Program-made: the position numbers and the translations under genes | Shown: one piece after another, positions 1 to 11,577 of the stretch | Position numbering within the stretch: position 1 is the first letter of the stretch | How the letters are laid out: every line of letters starts with the position of its first letter | DNA from: CAVZLD01 sp964522605 | GTDB taxonomy: Bacteria; Planctomycetota; Planctomycetia; Pirellulales; Pirellulaceae | Assembly (NCBI GenBank): GCA_964522605.1 | Contig: CAZFWV010000225.1 | Location: 1-11,577 of the forward strand | Length of the DNA stretch: 11,577 nucleotides | Direction of reading: 5' to 3' | Notes under the pieces: generated by a model | Told to the model about the DNA's origin: nothing | What the model saw: the letters and a program-made list of their open reading frames with translations, nothing else | The model's database searches: none

Positions 1-3000
1 CTCGACTTGGCGGCCACGAGTGACAAAAAGAACGTGGTTTCCGTGCTGCTCGCGGATCCGGAAAAATCGGGTGTCCATCAAGATGAGGCTCGCTTCCGTG
101 CCCATGTCGATTACAGGGTGGGCCCAGACGCGGAGTATTTGCGTAGCGGTGATTTCAATGGCGACGGGCAGATCGATCTAATCACGGGAAACGAGGATTC
201 TCGCGATCTGTCCATCTTGATCAACGGCGGCGACGGCTCTTTCGACGAGCAGTGGCGGATCCCCGTGTATTGCGTGCCTGACGAGTTCGTCGTGGGTGAC
301 TTCAACGGCGACGGACGTGCCGATCTGGCGGTCGTCAGTCGGGAAGAGAAGCTGTTCGTTTTGCTCGGCTTGGGTGATGGGCGATTCGTGCGCGGGCCAA
401 GATCGCGTGTCGGGAACTTTCCGGAGGCCATCGTTTCGGCTGACTTCAACCAGGATGGATTTCAGGATCTGGCGACGGCGAACGGATACGGGAAGAGTGT
501 GTCGCTGCTCTTCGGGCGCGGCGATGGGAGCTTTCAGCCCGAGACTCGTCTCGAAGTCGGTGAAGTCCCGCACGTGATGCTGGTGCAAGATCTGAATCGA
601 GACGGGCGGATCGATCTCGTAACAGCCAATGCTGGGTCGAACAGCGTCAGCATCTTGTACGGATTTGGCGACGGGCGATTTGCCGCTCCAATGACCTTGC
701 CGACCGGTGACTCGCCCTGGTCGATCACAAGTGGGAACTTCGACAACAAAGGCGCACTCGATCTGGCCGTGGCCAATCGAGTTTCGAACAGCGTGACGGT
801 CTTTCTCGCGGAGGACGATGGTGTTTACGCGTCGGCAGAATATGCTGTCGGTGAGTTTCCCAGTTGGATTGTTGCACGCGACTTCAACGAGGACGGATGG
901 CTCGATCTGGCGACGGCGAACCGCCTGGGCAACGCGGACTCTCGCGTCTCGATCCTCTACGGTCGCGGTCTGGGCGGGTTTCGTCCGGCAGAGAATTTCT
1001 CGGATCTTCCCGTCGACTTGCGCGCAGTCGCCGAGCAAGCCGTGCCCGGCTGGGACCGCGAGGCGCGGGCCGGAAAAGAGCAGGAGTCGGTCTACTTCCT
1101 CTCTCGCCGCTTCACCACCGGCGACTTCAACGAAGATGGTCGGCTGGATCTGATTGCCGCGAATGACAACGCGAATGAATTATCGGTCTTTTTGGGGCAT
1201 GGAGACGGGACTTTTCAGCCCGAGATTCGTTTTCCCACGCTTGAAGATCCGGAATACGTGACGACCGCCGACTTCAATCAGGACGGCCATTTGGATCTGG
1301 TCCTCTGCCACGATCACGAGGAGTCCGTTTCCATTTGGTACGGCGCAGGAAATGGCAGTTTCGCTGTGCACACCACAGTCAAGGTCGGCAAGGAGCCGGA
1401 GTTTGCGGCTGTTGGGAATTTCGACTCCGATCCCGACGGTCTCCTCGATATTGCCGTTCACGTGATCACCGAGGATGCCCAGTCGAGAGTTCTGTTCCTG
1501 TTGCAGGGAGACAAGGAAACGTTCAGCGTGTCCGACGTGCTGCATCAAACCGTGTCGCTCAAGGCCCAGGGCATGGTGGCGGAAGATTTTGATGCAGATG
1601 GCAGGTTGGATCTCGCGATGACCAACGATGGTGCCGGCTCGATCTCTGTTCTTCTGCGAACATCCGACGGCGAATTGCAGCCGACACGGGAATACTTCTT
1701 GCCCGGCAAGAGTCGAGAATTTGGGATGCCCCGTTCGCTCGATGTTGGAGATCTGAACGGCGACGGATATTTGGATCTGGTTGTCACCGAACTCTACCGT
1801 GACGGCGTCTGGGTCCTATGGGGAGAGGGCGATGGGAGCTTCAGTTCGCCGAACGCGATTCGCCTGCCCGACGAAGCGGACCCCACAACCATCTCCACAA
1901 CCGGAGACTTCGCCGATACTCCTGTTGTGCTGGGTGACTTTAACAACGATGGCAAGTTGGACATTGTCCGGAGCAACCAGCTTCTGGACAATGTGTCGCT
2001 TTTGCTCAATCAGGGGAACCGGACATTCGCGGACCAGCAGTTGATTCCGGTGGGAGTCCGACCGGGTGCGCTGACGACGGGCGATTTCAATCAGGATGGA
2101 CAACTGGATCTGGTTGTGGGCAATCGGATCTCACACGACATCTCCATCTTGCTGGGAAATGGAGATGGGACGTTCACACAAACGCGATTTGCCGGAGGTC
2201 AGCAGCACCCGCCCCAGATTGAGACGGTTCTTGGCGTCGATCTGAATCAAGATGGTCGGCCCGATCGCGTTAACGTTGACCCCAGTCAAAGTGAAGTCCG
2301 CGTGGAGATTGCGATCGCGGATCGCGTTTTCGTGGATAGCAGACAAGTCGCATCGGACATTCAGGTCACTCCGCAACTGGCCGACCTGAATCACGATGGC
2401 GAGTTGGATCTCGTCGAAATCAGCCCGGCCGGTCAAATTCAGGTCCGTTTGTGGCAGTCGGATGTTGCGCCATTCTTCGCACCGGCCGTTACCTTTGGTC
2501 AAAGGGTCCGAGATGTTTCCGTTCTCAGCCAGGGGGGACACACTCTGTTGGCGGCCATCATGCAGAACGAGCAGGGTGGGTGGCTGCAGTTGTACGAATA
2601 CTCCGATTCCGGTGTCGTCACACCGCTCGGAGAGCCCCGACCGGCGGGAACGTTACCCACGCGAATTACGGCCGGTGACCTGAACGGTGACCTGCGAGCG
2701 GACTGGGTGATTATTGATGCGGCCGAGCCCCAGTTACTGATCTTCCTTTCCTCTGACTCGCAATCGGCGATCGAATCGGTACCGCTCGTGCGATCGCTGT
2801 CTGGGAACATTCCTACCGAGGTGCAATTGTTGGACGTCGGCAGTCCATCTGGGCCGTCCGATGGACTCGCCGATGTGATCATCACGAACCAAGGTTCTGG
2901 AGACCTCACGGTCCTTCTGAATCAAGGGGGCGACACATTCTCGCTGCCAGAAACACCGCAGATGTTGCTGCGGGCATCGGATGGACTCTACGTGGTTTCG

Positions 3001-4341
3001 ACCTGTGAACGGACGGGACGGACCATTCTGCGATCCAGCGCGCAGTCTCGAGGAACCATCAGCGGAGATTTCAACGGCGATGGGCGCCCCGATCTGGTTG
3101 TGGCCAACTTCGGACACAACAGCGTGGGCATCGTGTTGAGCAAAGTCAATGCGGGTTATGCAGATCCGATCGTTCTACAAACAGGGAGCGGTCCGACTCG
3201 AGTTCACGCAACCGATTGGAATCAAGACGGATCTCTGGATCTCGCGGTACTGAACGAGACGGCCGGAGTGATCTCCGTCTTTTTCGGCGACGGGAATGGC
3301 GGCTTCCTTCCCGCAGGGCAGGGCGTGGATGCGGGGCATCTGCCGAATGGTTTCACCGTCGACGATGTGAACCAAGATCAGATCCTCGATTTGATTATTG
3401 GAAATCAGCGCGGCGACATCCGCGTATTGCTTGGTACACCGGAGGGAGAGTTTGAACCGCCGCCACTCAATTTGGAGCCAGATCGCGCCTTGGCGATTGC
3501 GGACGTGGATGGGGATGGTCAAGACGATTTGATTCTGGCGGATGAAGCGGGGGGGCGAGTTTGGATCGACGACCTGGATAAACTTACTGAAGGTCAGACG
3601 CTCGAAGAACGAACGGCGGACGAATTATTTGCCCCCGGGGCCGTCGAGGTCGTCGACCTGAACGGAGACCAGATCCTCGACATCCTCGTGCTCGACCGTG
3701 GCAGCAATCAGCTGCACGTGTACCAAGGGAAAGGGCAGGGGCAGTTCGCTGAGGCCCGGGAATACCCCACCGGCACCAATCCGAAATCACTTGTTGTCGG
3801 CGACGTGAACGCGGATCAGACACTGGACGTCGTGGTTGCCAATGAAGGATCCCACGATGTGTCGGTTTTTCTGGGGGATGTGGAAGACCCTGAAGCAGAG
3901 GGCAGCGATATTCGCCTGCGCACTGGAGTGCGACTGAAAGTTGAAACGGGTTGGTCCGATGGTCCCCCGTTCAGTCCTGTCGATGTGCAGATGGGTGACT
4001 TCACCGAGGACGGTATTGTCGATCTGTTGGTCGCAAGTCAACAAGACCATCGTGTCTACCTCTTGACCGGTCTCGGCCATGGCTTCTTCGACGATCAGAA
4101 TCCGATCTCCTTCGATACGGGCGAGGCGCCGGGGCAACTGTTGGTTGGCCAATTCGATGGGCAGACGGGACTTGATTTCGCAACGCTCAATTTCAGTTCA
4201 AGTGACGTGACCGTCTATTATGATTTTGCCGATCAGCCTCGGCGACAAGATCTGCAGCCGACTGAAAGCGGTTCTGCCGGTGCTTTTCTACCGCGAGCTG
4301 CCGTGTTGTCCGATGCCAACGCCGATTCTCGGCAGGACCTG
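1..4341 (+). repeat. FG-GAP/VCBS repeat array (about 26 calcium-loop repeats)
   Basis: The calcium-loop motif recurs at codons 51, 100, 148, 197, 246, 294, 375, 424, 473, 529, 584, 646, 695, 747, 795, 893, 945, 1023, 1072, 1122, 1168, 1219, 1268, 1333, 1384 and 1438. The usual step is 48-49 residues. Each unit follows the pattern DFNxDGxxDL, about six variable residues, SVSILLGxGDGxF, then a linker. In integrin-alpha-like and VCBS proteins such units are blades of seven-bladed beta-propellers that bind calcium and often mediate adhesion or ligand binding outside the cell. The units at codons 246, 473, 893, 945 and 1384 have degenerate loops. About 30 extra residues lie between the units at 294 and 375 and between those at 945 and 1023. 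Repeats are conserved as protein; the DNA copies are diverged, so the array is old. Confidence 0.92.
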
Positions 4342-7300
4342 TTCATCGCCAATCGAAATGGCTCGATTTCTCTGCTCATGTCCGGGCCGAACGGTTTTCA
4401 GTCGATACAAACGGTTGCCGAAGCCAGTTCGGTCGTGGGAACACAGACGGTTGTCGTTTCGGCGATGGAATTGGTTCCCTCCAGCCTCAGGGCGAGTGAT
4501 CTGCGTTTTGCGTTGACCGGGATTGGTGATGAGCGGGTATTTTTCTGGAGCTATTCTCGCCAGAGGGAACGGGATTCAGTCATCGACGTCGATGCGCGGG
4601 CGGCCGTTCTGGCGCGAGGAATCGAGGCGGATTTGGCCTTTGACGGTTCCTTGTCTTCCATCAGCAACGCGGAGGATCCGGGCGACGAGGCGAGCGGCGC
4701 GGCTGCGGCCGTGATCGTTGCGGAGGATGCCTACGACGGGTGGCTTCCCGACTCCGACCGGCCCGAGCCCGCGGAACCGGATCTGCCCGAGGACGCTCCC
4801 CAGGTGTTGCTCGACGGTCTGCGGGATTGGTTCTTTCGCGCCACTGAAGGTGTGCTCGTTGCACTGAACATCCCACTCGCTCCGAGCAACCTTCACGATT
4901 TGCTGATCGCCGCATCGATCGATCTCCAAGCGTGGTGGGGTGAGATCCATCCAGAAGCCGCGTCAGTGGCGGTGGCTGCGAACGCGATGGAGGATCCTGG
5001 TTCGGAGGATCTTCCGCCGACGGATTCGGCGCTCGTATTTTGGTGGGATACCTACGGCAGTGCATTCGATGACTGGCAGCCGCCGCCAAGTCTGGCACCA
5101 TCGGCAAAGCTGATCGCCCTCGCCTGGTCGGGGCTCTCGGGTTCGGATCGCGGTTCGGAACCGTCATTGAGTCTGGACGCGCCCAGTTCCATCGAAGTTG
5201 GTTTGCCTCTGCCGACACCACTGCCGATCAGCGACGAAACGGAGGATGAAGCGCAGATCGTGACCGCGATCACAACGGCACCGGCACACGTCAAACCGGA
5301 TTATGCCGGCTTGGCTCTGTTCGGGGCGCTTGCGGTCACCACGCTGACCGTACGATCTCACTACCATCTACAAGATTCACGTCGTCGTAAGCGGCACGCG
5401 GCGAATGTGGACGACGTCTTTTCGCTTCCTTCCGTCGGCCGTTCCACAATCGACCGTCCGACTTACGTCTGGTCTCCCGTCGCGCATTCGTGCGAATTTG
5501 ATGAGGGCGAAGTCATGACCAAGCATGTGAAAGACCTCTTGCCGGACCAATGGTGGGAGGTGGCTCGCTGTGTGGATGAATATGAAACAGCACGAAAAAG
5601 CGGATCGGTGGACCTGCAGAAACTCGCCGCCGCGGTCGCTCCCGCCGAACGCGCGGCGGCTTGCCTGGAACTGGCGGCGGTGGATATGGAGCATCGATAC
5701 AAAGCCGGCCAACCCGTGAAGGTCGAACATTACCTGGCAGAGCTGGAAGAAATTGCTTTCGATGCGCAGTCGCTCGAGGAACTGATTCTCGAAGAATACC
5801 AGCTGCGTCTTCAGGCCGGCGAGCAGCCATCGCCAAATGAGTATCGACAACGGTTTCCCGACTTCGATGTCGACCGACTGCTCTCTCGAGAGCCGCAACA
5901 AACACTCGAGTTGGACTCGGGAACGAAGCCGATGCCTCGGCCGGTGGCGATGCCCGTGCCGACTACGATTGGGCGCTATCACGTTTGTGAAGAGCTTGGC
6001 TCGGGGACGTTCGGACATGTTTATCGCTGTCTGGATACGAAGTTGAACCGTGACGTTGCCGTGAAGGTTCCGCTTCCGGAAACGCGATTCACGAGCGATC
6101 AGATTCAAGGTTATCTGCATGAAGCGCGCGGTGCCGCACGGCTGAGTCATCCTGGGGTTGTGGCCGTGCTCGACGCCGGTGAATTGGAAGACGGCCGAGG
6201 GTTTGTCGTCTATGAGTATGTGCCCGGTCAGACACTCCGGCAGCGGATCCAGCAGGACGACTACACGCGAGAGGAAGCGATTCAGTGGTGCATCGAGATT
6301 GCCGATGCGCTGCATTACGCTCACACCCATCAAGTCGTCCACCGTGATGTGACGCCCGCCAATATCCTGATTGACTCACGCGGACAGATCCGGCTGACGG
6401 ATTTTGGACTGGCTCGCGTCGACGATCAGTTCTATCGCGACGACACCGGACGAGTTGTCGGCACCGTGGCCTATCTCGCTCCGGAGCAAGCCCATGGCGA
6501 CTCCCAATGGGCTGGGCCCCAGACCGATGTCTACGCGTTGGGCGTCGTACTCTACGAACTGTTGGCCCATCGCCGCCTGTTCCCAACCGGTCGAGGCGGG
6601 ATGCGCGAGATGCTTGATCAAATCGAGCGCAGGACGCCTGAACCGCTTCGGACGATCGACGAAACGATTCCGAAGGAGCTTGAGGCGGTCTGTCTGAAGG
6701 CACTGGCGAAGAATCCCAGCGAGCGATTCACCACGGCCGCCGATATGGCTGCGGCCTTGCGCCAGGCCGGGTCACCGAACACGAACGTGCGTACGAAAAC
6801 GGCTTGGTCACGGCGATGGTTGCTCGTGGCTGCTCCGCTGCTGGCAATGGCCTTGGCTCTCTGGTTTCTGCCGCGCGCCACCCCGCATTCCGAATTGGCT
6901 CCATCGGAATTGGCTGCTCTAACGCCCCGTTCATTCGACGAGCCGAACGTCAACATGTGGGTCTGGAGTGCACAGGGAAGTGTCTGCGTGACGAATCCGG
7001 GGTCGGATTGGGCGCTGCCCGTCGAGGACGGTAACGGCGTTCGCTTGCGTGTCGCATTGCGGGAAGAAGCGTACGTTTACCTGCTTGCCTACTATCCGCA
7101 TCGTCCGGCCGACGTCATCTACCCGGAAGCCCAGGACCTTGCGTCTCCACCAAGACGTCTGGACCTCGAATACCCCGAGTCGGCATCGGGAGACATCCTC
7201 GAAGTGAAATCCGAAACAGGAGATCCTTCCGGTGTGGAGATGTTTCTCGCCGCGGTCAGTGATCGACCGCTTTCCGCCGAAGAGTTGAGTCGACTGCAGA

Positions 7301-7559
7301 ACTTGCCCTTCGAACCAAGCCGCGACATCGAACGTGAGGTGCTCGGGCGAGGTAGGGTCCTCCAGTTTCCAATGCCGATGGAGACGCCCGTCCGCAGTTA
7401 TGGGCGCATCTCGGAAAAGGAATGGGCACTCGGACCGGCATTCTCTGGCGGACTGCAGGAACTGCTCGATTCTGCGACGCTGCGTTGCTGGCGCGGAGTC
7501 GTATTTCCACACAAGACAGCACCGACAACCGAAGCACGACAGAAGGATTCAAGTGCACG

Positions 7560-7563
<4 letters not shown>
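1..7563 (+). CDS. FG-GAP/VCBS-repeat ectodomain fused to a transmembrane Ser/Thr protein kinase with DUF4384-like tail (5' partial)
   Basis: The frame is open from nt 1, and the first residues (LDLA) fall inside a repeat, so the start is upstream; the stop is TGA 7561-7563. Codon numbers here count nt 1-3 as codon 1. Codons 1 to about 1450 are FG-GAP/VCBS repeats with DxNxDGxxDL calcium loops. Codons about 1487-1767 form an acidic Trp/Pro/Ala-rich stalk. A 17-residue membrane segment (1768-1784) is followed by RRRKRH, which marks the cytoplasmic side. Codons 1839-1989 are the helical extension common in planctomycete kinases. The kinase domain (about 1990-2255) has GSGTFG at 2000-2005, the VAVK lysine 2022, HRDVTPAN with Asp2116, DFG Asp2134 and APE 2160-2162, so it should be active. 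A second membrane segment (about 2273-2290) precedes an extracytoplasmic DUF4384-like domain. The inferred role is a membrane receptor kinase that senses outside and phosphorylates Ser/Thr inside. There is no stop codon between the repeats and the kinase. ATGA couples it to the next gene. Confidence 0.9.
4459..5352 (+). other. Unrecognised stalk and first membrane segment of the receptor kinase
   Basis: This part of the frame has no calcium-loop motif and I do not recognise a family. It is rich in Asp, Glu, Pro and Ala, with Trp-containing patches (RDWFF, LQAWWGE, FWWDTYG, DDWQPPP). It ends in a hydrophobic stretch (nt 5302-5352, starting YAGLALFGALAV) followed by a cluster of Arg, Lys and His. 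By the positive-inside rule this puts the repeats outside the membrane and the downstream kinase in the cytoplasm. The hydrophobic stretch is only about 17 residues, so the membrane call is likely but not certain. Confidence 0.6.
5503..5517 (+). promoter_or_regulatory. Possible internal ribosome binding site and ATG for a separate kinase polypeptide
   Basis: GAGGG at 5503-5507 lies 7 nt before an in-frame ATG at 5515-5517. The protein from this ATG begins MTKHVKDLLPDQWWEVARC, and it looks like the natural start of a planctomycete kinase with its helical N-terminal extension. No stop codon separates it from the upstream repeats. Translation from here would therefore make a 682-residue short form in addition to the long fusion. 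Confidence 0.4.
5515..7563 (+). other. Kinase module: helical extension, Hanks-type kinase, membrane anchor, DUF4384-like domain
   Basis: Numbered from Met at 5515, this module is 682 residues. Residues 1-150 are helical and include the EYRQRFPDF element often seen before planctomycete kinase domains. The kinase core has P-loop GSGTFG (162-167), Lys184, catalytic Asp278 in HRDVTPANI, and Asp296 of DFG. The HRDxKP lysine is replaced by Thr. The core also has VGTVAYLAPEQA and a complete C-lobe (DVYALGVVLYELL, NPSERFT). After a basic WSRRW stretch there is an 18-residue hydrophobic anchor (nt about 6817-6870). The last roughly 200 residues include VRLRVALREEAYVYLLAYYP and DVIYP, which resemble DUF4384. 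That domain often accompanies kinases and CHAT proteins in planctomycetes. The module is part of the long frame; whether it is also made alone is open. Confidence 0.85.
7543..7547 (+). promoter_or_regulatory. Ribosome binding site for the TPR-CHAT gene
   Basis: AAGGA lies inside the 3' end of the kinase gene, 12 nt before ATG 7560. The spacing is long, but the ATGA overlap with the upstream stop favours reinitiation. This supports ATG 7560 over the GTG/ATG-type starts further upstream in the same frame, which lack the following signal peptide at their N-terminus. Confidence 0.5.
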
Positions 7564-11077
<3,514 letters not shown>

Positions 11078-11081
<4 letters not shown>

Positions 11082-11577
11082 ATTCTGACCCTTCGCCCGA
11101 TAAGAATTCTCTCGCCGATAATGCGCTGCTCGAAGCCTACCGGCGCGGTGATGAGGCGGCAGCAGAGGCGTTGTTCCATCGTTACTACGTGCGGCTGGTG
11201 AGTCTGACGCGGAGCCAGATGGGGGGAATGCTGTACCATGTGGAAGAGTCGGTGGATGTTGCTCAATCGGTGTTTCAGAGCGTTTTTCTGCGAGGCCGAA
11301 CGGAACAGATCACCCTGGGGCCGGACGACAATCTGTGGCCGCTGCTCGTGTCGATCGCCGTGAACAAGATTCGTAATCGCGTCAAATACTGGACACGCCA
11401 GCGGCGCGATCGGCGTCGACAAATCCCCCTCGAAGAGAGCGATCCGCTGGAAACGGGTCCCACAGCCGAAGATGCTCTGCGCATGCAAGAGCTCATTCAG
11501 AAAATCCGTGAACCGTTCGGCGAACATCGCCGGGCGATCATCGACGGATTGCTCGAGGGCCTTACCGTGCGCGAGAT
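11078..11577 (+). CDS. ECF-family RNA polymerase sigma factor (3' partial)
   Basis: The frame starts at GTG 11078, overlaps the CHAT stop by 4 nt and runs open off the window edge (166 codons seen). Residues of about 16-85 are the sigma-2 region, with ALLEAYRRGDEAAAEALFHR, then EESVDVAQSVFQSVF, which is the region 2.2 core-binding segment. A basic linker follows (NKIRNRVKYWTRQRRDRRRQ). Sigma-4 begins near residue 130 (MQELIQKIREPFGEHRRAI) and reaches GLTVRE, just before the DNA-binding helix-turn-helix, which is cut off. Such sigma factors in planctomycetes often sit beside Ser/Thr kinases and lack a classical anti-sigma gene. No anti-sigma is seen in the window. It probably directs transcription of an envelope-response regulon, perhaps including this operon. 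The sigma identity is firm; its target is unknown. Confidence 0.88.

Noticed and set aside
178..1038. Minus-strand open frame of 286 residues
   Set aside because: It is the antisense of regular FG-GAP repeats and shows repeated shadow motifs from them.
1..4341. Regular spacing of about 147 nt as a CRISPR or tandem DNA array
   Set aside because: The repetition is at the protein level with diverged codons; units are far too long and variable for CRISPR repeats.
5377..6342. Minus-strand open frame of 321 residues
   Set aside because: It lies fully opposite the kinase coding region, whose conserved motifs are intact, and its translation shows no recognisable family.
7422..7559. Upstream extension of the CHAT gene
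   Set aside because: The added 46 residues overlap the kinase C-terminus in another frame, would bury the signal peptide, and the ATGA overlap at 7560 is a better start.
11240..11290. Sigma factor activated by phosphorylation of region 2.2, as in Vibrio EcfP with PknT
   Set aside because: The acidic positions of the core-binding motif are kept here (Glu57 and Asp60), so the negative charge missing in EcfP-type factors is already present. Ser58 phosphorylation cannot be excluded but is not indicated.

Overview
The window looks like planctomycete DNA, most likely from the Pirellulales or a close relative. This is judged from the protein families, not from any search. The pointers are a Ser/Thr kinase with the helical N-terminal extension typical of planctomycete kinases, a TPR-CHAT protein, a planctomycete-style ECF sigma factor, and REP-like palindromes with a CTAGC core. 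All real genes are on the + strand, with no intergenic space. The larger minus-strand open frames are shadows.

Nt 1-7563 is one uninterrupted reading frame, open at the left edge, so its start lies outside the window. It holds about 26 recognisable FG-GAP/VCBS calcium-loop repeats (nt 1 to about 4340). An unrecognised acidic, Trp- and Pro-rich stalk follows (about 4460-5300), then a membrane segment (about 5302-5352) and a strongly basic patch. After these come a helical accessory region, a complete Hanks-type kinase domain (about 5968-6765), a second membrane segment (about 6817-6870) and a C-terminal DUF4384-like domain. The predicted topology is consistent: propellers outside, kinase inside, tail outside. 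An ATG at 5515 with a good Shine-Dalgarno could also give a separate 682-residue kinase.

Nt 7560-11081 encodes a 1173-residue TPR-CHAT protein with a signal peptide or lipobox and an intact His1006/Cys1063 dyad. Its CHAT region carries two different palindromic, REP-like DNA elements translated in frame (9709-9826 and 10142-10228). Nt 11078 to the window end is the 5' part of an ECF sigma factor gene.

The genes are linked by ATGA (7560-7563) and GTGA (11078-11081) overlaps, so they are almost certainly one translationally coupled operon. The inferred working picture is an envelope sensor kinase with a huge calcium-dependent ectodomain, an envelope CHAT peptidase and a dedicated ECF sigma factor. 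This would be a sense, cleave and transcribe module. Which molecule is sensed and what is cleaved cannot be read from the sequence.
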